From NCBI RefSeq assembly GCF_019711615.1, contig NZ_JAIGNS010000003.1:248001-312000 (forward strand): a DNA stretch of 64,000 nucleotides, in the 5' to 3' direction. How positions within the stretch are numbered: the stretch's first letter is position 1; the number at the start of each line of letters is the position of its first letter. This stretch comes from Qipengyuania intermedia (GTDB lineage: Bacteria; Pseudomonadota; Alphaproteobacteria; Sphingomonadales; Sphingomonadaceae). Position numbers and translations under genes: made by a program. Positions 47,562-57,488 of the stretch are shown here, piece by piece. The notes beneath the pieces are model-generated. The model did not search any database and was not told where the DNA came from. It worked only from the letters and a program-made list of their open reading frames with translations.

Positions 47562-47585
47562 GCAACTTACAATACTGTAAATTGC
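47562..47585. promoter_or_regulatory. 24-bp dyad, likely TetR-type operator
   Basis: Arms GCAACTTACA and TGTAAATTGC, complementary except for one position, separated by ATAC. It lies between the divergent Coq4 A and nitroreductase genes, close to the Coq4 start. TTACA-N4-TGTAA is a usual shape for TetR-family operators. No regulator gene is adjacent. Confidence 0.6.
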
Positions 47586-47637
47586 CTGTCCATGTAACGG
47601 GTTCCCTTTCGCGGTCGGAACAGGAATAGGAGGAAGC

Positions 47638-48309
47638 ATGCAAGACCACGACGCCATACCCTATTCCCTGCCAGCGATGGATGACGCCCAGCGGATCGAG
47701 CGCGCACGCTCCATGCGGGACCGGTTGAAGCAGCGGCGGACCTGCCGGTATTTCTCCGACGTATCCGTTCCTCGTGAGGTCATCGAAGCCGCAATCGAGG
47801 CGGCAGGCACGGCACCCAATGGGGCGAACCACCAGCCCTGGCATTTCGCCGTGGTTTCCTCGCCCGAAAAGAAGCGCGCCATCCGCGAGGCTGCCGAGGC
47901 TGAAGAACGCGCGTTCTATGCCGGCAAGGCAAGTGAGGAATGGCTCGATGCACTGGCCCCCTTGGGAACCGACGCCGACAAACCCTTCCTCGAAACCGCA
48001 CCGTGGCTGATCGTCGTCTTCGCGCAGCGTAAGGGCGGGATCGCAGAAGACGGGAAAACGCAGAACTACTACGTCAACGAAAGTGTCGGAATCGCCTGTG
48101 GAATGCTGATCTCGACCTTGCACGAAGCGGGCCTGGCGACGCTGACCCACACCCCCTCGCCCATGGGTTTCCTGCGTGAAATTTGCGAGCGACCCGAGCA
48201 TGAAAAGCCGTTGATGGTAATCGTTGCGGGGCTACCGGAAGCAGGCGCTACCTTTCCCAAGCACGCTCTCGACAAGAAGCCCCTGTCGACGATCAGTTCC
48301 TGGCTCTGA
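47638..48309 (+). CDS. nitroreductase-family flavoprotein
   Basis: 223 residues. FMN-binding Arg cluster [38 protein letters not shown] at the N-terminus, the [28 protein letters not shown] core and a family-typical [10 protein letters not shown] near the end. The family reduces nitro groups or quinones with NAD(P)H, or acts as dehalogenase; the substrate is unknown. It is divergent from Coq4 A and convergent with Coq4 B (17-bp overlap). AGGAGG lies just upstream of the ATG. Confidence 0.92.
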   Translation: MQDHDAIPYSLPAMDDAQRIERARSMRDRLKQRRTCRYFSDVSVPREVIEAAIEAAGTAPNGANHQPWHFAVVSSPEKKRAIREAAEAEERAFYAGKASEEWLDALAPLGTDADKPFLETAPWLIVVFAQRKGGIAEDGKTQNYYVNESVGIACGMLISTLHEAGLATLTHTPSPMGFLREICERPEHEKPLMVIVAGLPEAGATFPKHALDKKPLSTISSWL

Positions 48310-49132
48310 CCGGTCGGGCCTCGCGCGCCAGTAATCTATGCGGGTCGATGTTTTCGTCCTGCCAGATTTCATGGCAGCGGCGGTAAGCCGCAGGTTCCGA
48401 AAAGCCGAGTGTCTGGCGGGCGTGGTGCAGGTCCATGTGCAAGACCTCGCGGATGGGATGCCCGATCAGGCCGGAGCAACCCTTGCCCGCACGGCGCGCC
48501 TCGCGTGCCGCATCGAAGACCGGTGCCTGCGTGTGCACGGATTGCCTGATCTTCAGCGCGCCAGAATAGCCAAGCAACAAGTGCGCCGGACTTGGGGAAT
48601 GGCCGTGTGTAAACAGGAGAACGCAAGCCTCGCCCAGCGTGTCGCGGCCATAGCCGGTCATGACATGCAACAAATCGTGCGTATCGCGCTGCCTCCACCC
48701 GAACCATTCGATCATGTCGCCATATATCGGCCGGCCGGACCATGAACTCTTCTTCGCCAGCCCGTCCGCAGTCAGCCCCTGCTTCTGCATGAAGTCGCAA
48801 TAGGCCTGCCCGACCGTGCCCTGCGGCAAGGCCCTCAACGCTTCGTGGTCGTCGAGAATATGCGGGAGATAAGGCTCGGACTTGCGGAGCATCTCGCCAT
48901 GCTCGCTCAGGGCCAGCCGCTCTGCGTCGGGTTCGAAATAATCGGAAGGAAGCGCGTCGTAGATATGGAAAACGTGTGAGGTGTCTTCCTTGTCCTCCAC
49001 GAGCTTGCGGTAGTGATGCAGCGCGCGCAGAAGATTGCGTTTGCGGTGCGGACGGGCCGGATGGCGAAACGGGATTCCGTCTGCCGCGTGATCCACGCCC
49101 GGTCCGGCCATATGAGTTGCTTCGACTACCAC
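48293..49132 (-). CDS. Coq4 family protein (copy B)
   Basis: 279 residues, clearly paralogous to copy A. Shared parts are [20 protein letters not shown], then [21 protein letters not shown], with His152, Asp153, His156 and Glu168 of the Coq4 motif. It differs in its C-terminal end and in a longer N-terminus. Sequence divergence suggests an old duplication with distinct roles. Reads toward the nitroreductase gene and overlaps its end by 17 bp. Confidence 0.87.
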   Translation of the reverse strand: MVVEATHMAGPGVDHAADGIPFRHPARPHRKRNLLRALHHYRKLVEDKEDTSHVFHIYDALPSDYFEPDAERLALSEHGEMLRKSEPYLPHILDDHEALRALPQGTVGQAYCDFMQKQGLTADGLAKKSSWSGRPIYGDMIEWFGWRQRDTHDLLHVMTGYGRDTLGEACVLLFTHGHSPSPAHLLLGYSGALKIRQSVHTQAPVFDAAREARRAGKGCSGLIGHPIREVLHMDLHHARQTLGFSEPAAYRRCHEIWQDENIDPHRLLAREARPVRARN

Positions 49133-49208
49133 TTTTGATCCCTGTTGGGACCGTAGCGCCCTGTTGTCCGATCCTATTGGAAGGATGCGCCAAAAAACCG
49201 TTTCGTTT

Positions 49209-50093
49209 TCAGCCTTCTACCCAATCGGATCGCGCAATCCCAAGTAGCGAGAGCAAGACGGTGAGGTCTTCGCTGACTATCCGGCCGCTTGCCGCATCGC
49301 GCGCCTTGGGCTTGGCCCGGTACGCAACGCCGTAATCCGCAGCGACGATCATGGGTATGTCGTTGGCACCGTCTCCGGTGGCCAAGACGCGCGCGCCATC
49401 GCCTAACTGGTCCCGCTCCTCCTCGAGCGTAGCGAGCTTTGTCGACGCATCGCTTACGGGCCCTGCCAATTTGCCCGTGAGCTTGCCATCGGCGACGGCA
49501 AGGCGATTTCCGACCACCCGGTCGAAGCCGAGCATGTCTGCCACCGGATCGGCAAAATGATGGAAGCCGCCGGTGACGAGAACCGGGCGGCAGCCGTGGC
49601 TCTTCAACGTCTGCACCAGAGTGCGTGCGCCTGCGACCGGGCGGATGCGTTCATCCAGGCATTGCTGGATCGCCGTCTCGTCCAAGCCTTCGAGGAGCGC
49701 TACCCGCTCTCTCAACGCCGCTTCGAAATCGAGCTCGCCGCGCATCGCGCGTTCGGTGATTTCGGCGACGTGCTGCTTGATGTCCGCATAGTCCGCCAAC
49801 TCGTCGATACATTCCTGCCCGATCATGGTGCTGTCCATGTCGGAGACGAACAACCGCGGCACTTCGATGGCATGGTCTGCGACCAGCATGTCGCATTCGC
49901 CGAAGCATTCGGACAGGATGCGCGTGACCGTGTCGTCCTGCCCGTCGGGGAAGGTGATTTCGAGTACCTCGCCGCAGAAATCCAGCATGGCAGCGGACGC
50001 TAGCGGCATGCCTGCCTCGTCCAGCCTCGACCGCGCTGTTTCCAGACGGGTTTCCAGTCCCTCCTGCTCTGCTATCAGTCGCGCGATGAGCAC
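49209..50093 (-). CDS. serB: phosphoserine phosphatase
   Basis: Hydrolyses O-phosphoserine to serine. 294 residues. A helical/ACT-like N-terminal part precedes the HAD core: [20 protein letters not shown] (Asp85, Asp87), [18 protein letters not shown] with the Thr motif, and [22 protein letters not shown]. Starts at GTG. Its first 8 bp overlap the first 8 bp of miaA on the other strand, so both 5' ends lie inside each other's coding DNA. Confidence 0.95.
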   Translation of the reverse strand: MLIARLIAEQEGLETRLETARSRLDEAGMPLASAAMLDFCGEVLEITFPDGQDDTVTRILSECFGECDMLVADHAIEVPRLFVSDMDSTMIGQECIDELADYADIKQHVAEITERAMRGELDFEAALRERVALLEGLDETAIQQCLDERIRPVAGARTLVQTLKSHGCRPVLVTGGFHHFADPVADMLGFDRVVGNRLAVADGKLTGKLAGPVSDASTKLATLEEERDQLGDGARVLATGDGANDIPMIVAADYGVAYRAKPKARDAASGRIVSEDLTVLLSLLGIARSDWVEG

Positions 50094-51051
50094 TGCCTAT
50101 TCTCCTGAAGAACCGTCTCTCGAAAAACCGGTGGCGCTCATCGCAGGGCCGACCGCAAGCGGCAAGAGCGATCTCGCGGTGCGCCTGGCAAAAGCCATCG
50201 AAGAGCGCGGCGGTCGTGGTGTCGTCATCAACGCGGACAGCGCACAGGTCTATGCCGATCTTAAGGTCCTTTCCGCCCGGCCCGACGAAGACGAGATGCA
50301 AGGCGTCGACCATCGCCTCTATGGTGCCTGGGACGGTGTAACCGCATGCTCGGCAGCCGACTGGGCCGAGGCCGCCAAACGCGAAATTGCCGCGCTCCAC
50401 GACGAAGGAGCGGTACCGATCCTGTGCGGCGGTACTGGCCTTTACATGCGTACTCTATTGGAAGGTATCGCACCTGTACCTTCTATCGCACAACCTCTAC
50501 GTGACGAGGTCCGAGGTCTATCCCAGGCAGAAGCGCGCGAAGCGCTGGAAGCAGAGGACCCGGAAGCCGCATCCCGCCTTGCGCCGGCGGATGTTGCGCG
50601 CACCGCCAGGGCGCTGGAAGTCGTACGCTCGACCGGGCGTACGCTCAAGGAATGGCAGGCGCGCAAGACCGGCGGCATCGGTGGGGAAATCACCCTTTCC
50701 CCGCTTCTCCTCCTGCCAGAACGCGAATGGCTCTACGAACGCTGCGATCGCCGCTTCGGTCTGATGATGGAGGGCGGAGCGGTCGAGGAAGTTGAAAGCT
50801 TGCTCGCCCGAGGCCTCGATCCGCAGCTACCCGTCATGCGCGCGATCGGGGTGCGGGAAATCGCAGGCTATCTCAAAGGCGAACTATCGCGGGATGAAGC
50901 CATCGTCGCTGGCCAGATTGCGACACGTCGGTACGCCAAGCGGCAATATACCTGGTTCAGGCACCAGCCGCCGGAAACATGGCCGCGGACGAGTAACATT
51001 AATGACGCTTTGGCAGACTATTTTGTTTCTTTGTTACGCAAATCGAGTTGA
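50086..51051 (+). CDS. miaA: tRNA dimethylallyltransferase
   Basis: Adds a dimethylallyl group to A37 of tRNAs reading UNN codons. 321 residues. P-loop [18 protein letters not shown], the substrate region [37 protein letters not shown] and the C-terminal [14 protein letters not shown] (tRNA-binding) are present. The ATG chosen starts the typical N-terminus; longer readings run antisense to serB. The gene stop overlaps a TTGACA that may belong to the ilvB promoter. Confidence 0.96.
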   Translation: MSTAYSPEEPSLEKPVALIAGPTASGKSDLAVRLAKAIEERGGRGVVINADSAQVYADLKVLSARPDEDEMQGVDHRLYGAWDGVTACSAADWAEAAKREIAALHDEGAVPILCGGTGLYMRTLLEGIAPVPSIAQPLRDEVRGLSQAEAREALEAEDPEAASRLAPADVARTARALEVVRSTGRTLKEWQARKTGGIGGEITLSPLLLLPEREWLYERCDRRFGLMMEGGAVEEVESLLARGLDPQLPVMRAIGVREIAGYLKGELSRDEAIVAGQIATRRYAKRQYTWFRHQPPETWPRTSNINDALADYFVSLLRKSS

Positions 51052-51076
51052 CAACGCGCTATTCGTTACTCATACG
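51048..51076 (+). promoter_or_regulatory. putative sigma-70 promoter of the ilv operon
   Basis: TTGACA at 51048-51053 (overlapping the miaA stop), 17-bp spacer, CATACG at 51071-51076. The -35 is perfect and the -10 keeps the central ATA. The start point would fall near 51083, just before the hairpin. Confidence 0.45.
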
Positions 51077-51086
51077 GAGGCTCCTG

Positions 51087-51120
51087 TCGGCCCGGTGCTA
51101 TGACCCCAGCGCCGGGCCGA
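51087..51120 (+). promoter_or_regulatory. strong stem-loop in the ilvB leader
   Basis: A 13-bp stem, TCGGCCCGGTGCT with AGCGCCGGGCCGA (one G-U), around the loop ATGACCCC, followed by TTTGTG. It may end the miaA transcript or fold at the 5' end of ilv mRNA. It leaves the ribosome site at 51138-51142 free. Confidence 0.6.
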
Positions 51121-51147
51121 TTTGTGACTGGAAGTGGAGGAATACCC

Positions 51148-52896
51148 GTGTCGGAAGAGCGCAGCGGCGCCGCAATCCTGATTGAATGCCTGAAGCGGCA
51201 GGGTGTCGAATTCGTATTCGGCTATCCCGGCGGTGCAGTGCTGCCGATCTATGACGAGCTGTTCGCAGACGACGGTATCCGCCACATCCTCGTTCGCCAC
51301 GAAGCAGGCGCTGCTCACGCTGCCGAAGGCTACGCGCGATCCACCGGCAAGCCGGGCGTCGTCCTCGTCACCAGTGGCCCGGGCGCCACCAATGCAGTGA
51401 CCGGCATCGCCGATGCCTACATGGACTCCATCCCCATGGTGGTCATCACCGGACAGGTCCCCACGGGCCTGATCGGCACCGACGCTTTCCAGGAAGCCGA
51501 TACCGTCGGTCTCACGCGCCACTGCACCAAGCACAACTATCTGGTCAAAGATCCGGAGCGCCTACGCGCCACGATCGAGGAAGCATTCCGCATCGCCACT
51601 ACCGGGCGTCCCGGACCGGTCGTGATCGACATTCCTAAGGATGTTCAAATCGCGCTCGCATCCTGGGGCGACCAGGACGATGCGCCCCTGCCCTCGCATC
51701 GCTACCAGCCCGAAGTCGACGGCAGTGTGAGCGAGATCGAGCAGGCCATCCAGATGCTGGCGCAGGCGGAACGTCCGATCTTCTACACCGGTGGTGGTGT
51801 AATCAACGCGGGACCCAAGGCGACAGAACGCCTTCGCCAACTTCAGAAGGCAACCGGCGCGCCGGTTACCAGCACTCTCATGGGCCTGGGTGCTTTCCCT
51901 GCCGATCATCCGGACTGGCTCGGTATGCTCGGCATGCACGGCACATACGAGGCCAACATGGCCATGAACCGGGCTGACCTCATTGTCGCGGTGGGTGCGC
52001 GCTTCGACGACCGCGTGACCGGCAGGCTCGACGCTTTCGCCCCGCAAGCGAAGAAAATCCACATCGACATCGACCGTGCACAGATCAATAAGATCGTGCC
52101 CGTCGATCTGGGCATCGTGGGCGACTGCGGCAATGTGCTCGATCAGCTGTTGCAGGAATGGGGGGCACGCAAACCCAACGACCTGTCGGAGTGGCAAGCG
52201 CGTATTCTTGGTTGGAAAGCTCGCGATTGCCTCGCCTATCCCGAACGCTCCGATGTCATCATGCCGCAAAAGAGCATCGAACGCCTTTTCGCGCTGACGA
52301 AGGATCGCGATCCGATCATCACCACAGAGGTCGGCCAGCACCAGATGTGGGCGGCGCAGTATTTCGGCTTCATGGGTCCGAACAAGTGGCTCACCAGCGG
52401 CGGCCTCGGCACGATGGGCTACGGCCTCCCCGCGGCCATCGGAGCACAGCTTGGCAATCCCGATGCACTCGTCATCGATATCGCCGGCGAGGCGAGCATC
52501 CAGATGAATATCCAGGAGCTTGGTACGGCAAGCCAGTTCCGCCTCCCGGTGAAGGTCTTCATCCTCAACAACGAGTACATGGGCATGGTCCGCCAGTGGC
52601 AGGAACTGACCTATGAAAGCCGCTATTCGAACAGCTATTCCGACAGCCTGCCCGATTTCGTGAAACTGGCCGAAGCCTATGGCTGGAAGGGCATCCGTAT
52701 CGAGGACGAAAGCCAGCTCGATGCCGGGATCGAGGCGATGCTCGCCCATGACGGGCCGGTGATCGTCGATTGCCAGGTGGCCAAGGATGCCAACTGCTTC
52801 CCTATGATCCCGAGCGGTGCGGCGCACACCGAGATGCTCCTGTACGGCGATCAAGTGGGCGGCACGATGGACGACGAAGCGAAGGCGCTGGTGTGA
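51148..52896 (+). CDS. ilvB: acetolactate synthase large (catalytic) subunit
   Basis: Condenses pyruvate with pyruvate or 2-oxobutyrate, the first common step to valine, leucine and isoleucine. 582 residues from a GTG preceded by GGAGGA. The N-terminal [20 protein letters not shown] holds the catalytic Glu region. The FAD-linked middle has [20 protein letters not shown]. The ThDP motif starts at [15 protein letters not shown] and ends at [13 protein letters not shown]. First gene of ilvB-X-ilvN-ilvC. Confidence 0.97.
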   Translation: MSEERSGAAILIECLKRQGVEFVFGYPGGAVLPIYDELFADDGIRHILVRHEAGAAHAAEGYARSTGKPGVVLVTSGPGATNAVTGIADAYMDSIPMVVITGQVPTGLIGTDAFQEADTVGLTRHCTKHNYLVKDPERLRATIEEAFRIATTGRPGPVVIDIPKDVQIALASWGDQDDAPLPSHRYQPEVDGSVSEIEQAIQMLAQAERPIFYTGGGVINAGPKATERLRQLQKATGAPVTSTLMGLGAFPADHPDWLGMLGMHGTYEANMAMNRADLIVAVGARFDDRVTGRLDAFAPQAKKIHIDIDRAQINKIVPVDLGIVGDCGNVLDQLLQEWGARKPNDLSEWQARILGWKARDCLAYPERSDVIMPQKSIERLFALTKDRDPIITTEVGQHQMWAAQYFGFMGPNKWLTSGGLGTMGYGLPAAIGAQLGNPDALVIDIAGEASIQMNIQELGTASQFRLPVKVFILNNEYMGMVRQWQELTYESRYSNSYSDSLPDFVKLAEAYGWKGIRIEDESQLDAGIEAMLAHDGPVIVDCQVAKDANCFPMIPSGAAHTEMLLYGDQVGGTMDDEAKALV

Positions 52897-53191
52897 TGGG
52901 CATGCATATGAAGATTCCCACCGAATTCGCGCAGCGCGCGGAACGCAAGAAATGGTTCGCGCGCGAAGATGCAGAACGTCTGCTCGACTGGCTCGAGGAT
53001 GACGGTCACCGTTTCATCGGCATGGATGTCGCCGAAAAACGCGGTGACGGTAGCTGGGTCCTGCTGCTGGACCAGCTCGATCTCTCGCGCCAGACGGACA
53101 ATTTCGAAGCGGTCCGCCGCGGGCGCGATTTCCTGCGAGATTACGACGGCGAAGGCCGCATGTTCGAACCAGTCTGGCAGGAGCGCCAGCC

Positions 53192-53195
<4 letters not shown>
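52896..53195 (+). CDS. unknown 99-aa protein encoded between ilvB and ilvN
   Basis: 99 residues (or 95 from MKIPTEFAQ). Soluble, acidic, no membrane segment. The sequence FAREDAERLLDWLEDDGHRF, then WVLLLDQLDLSRQTDNF, suggests a compact alpha/beta domain. No family recognised. The ATG overlaps the ilvB stop (TGATG), and its own stop overlaps the ilvN GTG (GTGA). It is therefore translationally locked between the two acetolactate synthase subunits. A role in assembly or regulation of that enzyme is an inference from context only. Confidence 0.8.
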
Positions 53196-54755
<1,560 letters not shown>

Positions 54756-54800
54756 TCGAAAATCCTTTGCGGTTCAGCGCGATAAGGAGAGGGTGAGGTC

Positions 54801-55391
54801 ATGACGGACCTCGCCTTCTCTTGCGCTTGCGGCACCGTGACGGGTGTCGTGAAAGATGTCGGCCCCGATCAAGGGGACCACGTCTATTGTCACTGCACCG
54901 ATTGCCAGTCCGTGCCCAAATTCCTTGGTGCCGAAGACCGCATTCTGGATGAGGCTGACGGGACCGAACTTTACCAGACCCGCTGCGCCCGCCTGTCTTT
55001 CCATTCGGGCGAGGACCAGCTTGCCGGTCTTCACATGACCGACAAGCCGACCTTGCGCTGGTATGCAAAGTGTTGCGATACGCCGATGTTCAATACCTAC
55101 GCGAACGGGAAGCTTCCCTATACAACCGTCCTTGTCGCGAATTGCGAGGCAAGCGGCCGATCGGCGTTGGGGCCGGTGCGCGGACACCTCTTCTTGGAAG
55201 ACGCTCCCGGCAACACCGATGGCCTGAAACCACTTTCCATGAACGCCCTGCTACGCAGCTTTTTCAAGCGACTGATCCGCGATATTTTTTCCGGCGACCG
55301 TAGGCGCAATCCATTGTTCGATCCGGCGACATTGCAGCCGATAGCCACTCCGCGAAGGCTCACACCGGACGAACGTCGCACACTCGGTTAG
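54801..55391 (+). CDS. DUF6151 family protein (GFA-like cysteine protein)
   Basis: 196 residues. Cys-rich N-terminal part FSCACGTVTGVV and YCHCTDCQSVPKFLG, then WYAKCCDTPMFNTY, recalls the zinc sites of glutathione-dependent formaldehyde-activating (GFA) proteins. The C-terminal half (DGLKPLSMNALLRSFFKR, DERRTLG) is distinct. I recall the family as DUF6151. Function unknown. It is 45 bp after ilvC and may be read with it, with no metabolic link. Confidence 0.8.
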   Translation: MTDLAFSCACGTVTGVVKDVGPDQGDHVYCHCTDCQSVPKFLGAEDRILDEADGTELYQTRCARLSFHSGEDQLAGLHMTDKPTLRWYAKCCDTPMFNTYANGKLPYTTVLVANCEASGRSALGPVRGHLFLEDAPGNTDGLKPLSMNALLRSFFKRLIRDIFSGDRRRNPLFDPATLQPIATPRRLTPDERRTLG

Positions 55392-55475
55392 AGTGATCGG
55401 ATTTTCGTGTCGCCTAATCAGGAACGAGGCTGGCGCTGCGGTTTTGCAAGAGGGCATTCCCGCAGGAGACCGAAC

Positions 55476-56120
55476 ATGAAAAAGCCGATCCTCGCCCTAG
55501 CCCTCGCCACCAGCGCAGGCCTCGCCGTCACCTCCTTCTCTGCCCAGGGACAAGGTCAGGTGCCGGGCGCAGTCGATGCCAGCCGCGTCGCTGCTGGCAC
55601 CTACGCCCTCGATCCAGCGCATACCCTCGTGCAGTGGAGCGTGAGCCACTTCGGCTTCAACGACTACTTCGGTCTGTTCGGCGATATCGAGGGCACTATG
55701 ACCTTCGATCCTGCGGACATCGAAGCGAGTACGTTCGACATCACGATCCCCATCACCAGTGTCGCCGTGCCTAGTGAGGGCTTGCGCGACCATCTCCTGC
55801 GCCCGGGCAAGGACGGGGCGGAACCGGATTTCTTCGGTCCCGATCCGGAAGCTGCGCGCTTCGTTTCGACCTCCGTTCGCCGGGTCGGCGACACATCGGC
55901 GGTCGTCACCGGACAGCTGACGATGAACGGCAACACCGGCCCGGTCACCATGCTTGTGGACTTCACTGGCGCAGGCCAGAACCCCATGAACGAGGCGCGC
56001 ACCGTTGGTTTCCACGCCCGCGCGACCATCGACCGGACGCAGTGGGGCATCGATTACCTCGCGCCTGTAGTGGGAAGCGATGTCGACCTCGACATAAGCG
56101 CAGCTTTCGAACTGCAGTAA
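55476..56120 (+). CDS. YceI family periplasmic protein
   Basis: 214 residues. Signal peptide MKKPILALALATSAGLAVTSFSAQG, then a lipocalin-like barrel typical of YceI: AGTYALDPAHTLVQWSVSHFGF, GDIEGTMTFDP, and DRTQWGIDYLAPVVGSDVDLDISAAFEL at the end. Relatives bind polyisoprenoids. GCAGGAG precedes the ATG. It follows the DUF6151 gene by 84 bp. Confidence 0.92.
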   Translation: MKKPILALALATSAGLAVTSFSAQGQGQVPGAVDASRVAAGTYALDPAHTLVQWSVSHFGFNDYFGLFGDIEGTMTFDPADIEASTFDITIPITSVAVPSEGLRDHLLRPGKDGAEPDFFGPDPEAARFVSTSVRRVGDTSAVVTGQLTMNGNTGPVTMLVDFTGAGQNPMNEARTVGFHARATIDRTQWGIDYLAPVVGSDVDLDISAAFELQ

Positions 56121-56162
56121 GACCTCTCGACAAGCGCATCGCGAGCCTGCACGACGGTCCGC

Positions 56163-57311
56163 ATGCGCTTGTCCGACTGCCACAATATCGATGATTTCCG
56201 AAAGCTGGCAAAAGCACGCCTGCCTTGGCCGGTCTTCGACTATATCGACGGTGCCGCAGACGACGAGCTGACGAAGGCCCGCAACACCAGCGCGTTCGAC
56301 AGTGTCGACCTGGTGCCGGACGTGCTTGCCGGTGTGGGTAAAATCGACACCAGCTGCACGATTATGGGGCGGAAGAGCGCGCTTCCCCTCATGCTCAGCC
56401 CGACAGCGCTCCAGCGGGCATTCCACCGCGACGGAGAACGCGCGGTCGCCTCGGCTGCGGAGAAATTCGGCCTGTGGTTCGGAATTTCAAGCTTGGCGAC
56501 ACACTCGATCGAGGAAATCGCCAGCCTGACCAGCGGCCCCAAGCTGTTCCAGCTCTACGTCCATAAGGATAAGGGCCTCAACGCGAGCATGATCGAACGC
56601 TGCCAGGAAAGCGGCTTCGACGCTTTGGCGCTGACAGTCGACACGATCGTATCGGGCAAGAGAGAGCGCTGCCTGCGATCGGGCTTTACCACCCCGCCCC
56701 GCTTCTCCGCCTCATCGCTGTGGAGTTACGCGACGCGGCCTTACTGGACGCTCAATTACATCTTCTCCCCCAGGTTCCGCCTGCCCAACCTGGATGGCCA
56801 CGTACAGGAAGGCACGGGCAAGGCCGTAAGCATCCAGGATTATTTCAACACCATGCTCGACACGAACATGGATTGGGACACCGCCGCACGGATACGGCAG
56901 GACTGGGGCGGCACGTTCTGCCTGAAGGGCGTCATGAGCGCTGCCGATGCGCGACAGGCGGTCGATATCGGAGCGGACGCGATCATGATCTCGAACCATG
57001 GCGGACGGCAGCTTGACGGCAGCCGCGCCCCTTTCGACCAGTTGCAGGAAATCGTCGATGCCGTCGGAGGCGAGATCGAAATCATCTGCGACGGCGGCGT
57101 TCGGCGTGGCACCCACGTTTTGAAAAGCGTTGCGATGGGCGCAACCGCTGCCTCCGGTGGCAGGCTCTACCTCTATGCTCTTGCCGCGGCCGGCCAGGAA
57201 GGTGTCGAGCGCGCACTTGCCACACTGCAAGACGAAATCGAGCGGGGCATGCGCCTCATGGGTGTTACACACGTGCAAGAATTGACTCGCGATCGCCTGC
57301 GTTGGCGATAG
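56163..57311 (+). CDS. lldD: FMN-dependent alpha-hydroxy-acid dehydrogenase (L-lactate dehydrogenase type)
   Basis: Oxidises L-2-hydroxyacids, likely L-lactate, to 2-oxoacids. 382 residues. N-terminal DFRKLAKARLPWPVFDYIDGAADDE; the active-site His/Arg loop ISNHGGRQLDGSRAP and the phosphate site ICDGGVRRGTHVLKS are complete. Substrate specificity among lactate, mandelate and glycolate cannot be fixed from this, so the symbol is provisional. Precedes the leuA leader. Confidence 0.9.
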   Translation: MRLSDCHNIDDFRKLAKARLPWPVFDYIDGAADDELTKARNTSAFDSVDLVPDVLAGVGKIDTSCTIMGRKSALPLMLSPTALQRAFHRDGERAVASAAEKFGLWFGISSLATHSIEEIASLTSGPKLFQLYVHKDKGLNASMIERCQESGFDALALTVDTIVSGKRERCLRSGFTTPPRFSASSLWSYATRPYWTLNYIFSPRFRLPNLDGHVQEGTGKAVSIQDYFNTMLDTNMDWDTAARIRQDWGGTFCLKGVMSAADARQAVDIGADAIMISNHGGRQLDGSRAPFDQLQEIVDAVGGEIEIICDGGVRRGTHVLKSVAMGATAASGGRLYLYALAAAGQEGVERALATLQDEIERGMRLMGVTHVQELTRDRLRWR

Positions 57312-57363
57312 GAAAGAAAACTTCACCTTGTCCTTGGTGAAAAATTGCGCAATTCATGGGTGC

Positions 57364-57411
57364 ATGAACCGCATCGGACTACTTCTGCGACTTACACGCC
57401 CTTGGGCGTGA
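57364..57411 (+). CDS. leucine leader peptide of the leuA attenuator
   Basis: A 15-residue ORF, MNRIGLLLRLTRPWA. Four of seven consecutive codons are leucine (CTA CTT CTG, then CTT after Arg), including the rare CTA. It ends 78 bp before leuA and its end overlaps one arm of an RNA stem. This is the expected build of a leucine-sensing leader peptide. The ribosome site is weak. Confidence 0.75.
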   Translation: MNRIGLLLRLTRPWA

Positions 57412-57450
57412 ATTCGGTGTGCCATCAGGGTGCACCGCGCACCCAAGGGC
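57398..57450 (+). promoter_or_regulatory. leuA attenuator: mutually exclusive RNA stems
   Basis: GCCCTTGGG (57398-57406) can pair with CCCAAGGGC (57442-57450). GGGTGC (57428-57433) can pair with GCACCC (57439-57444). The two share bases 57442-57444, so they exclude each other. The first arm lies in the leader peptide's final codons, where a stalled ribosome changes the choice. No strong T-run follows, so the off-state may act on translation or need Rho. Confidence 0.6.
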
Positions 57451-57488
57451 CTTTCCGACGATAGCCGAACCCCGATACGAGTTTCTCC

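Noticed and set aside
51002-51103. 33-codon ORF overlapping the end of miaA as an ilv leader peptide
   Set aside because: It ends inside the hairpin and has only scattered Val/Leu codons (GTC, GTG, CTA). The proposed promoter lies within it, so it would not be transcribed as a leader.
57322-57341. TTCACC/GGTGAA hairpin after lldD as a terminator
   Set aside because: The stem is only 6 bp, and an A-run rather than a T-run follows on the plus strand. It may belong to the leuA promoter area, but I cannot tell.
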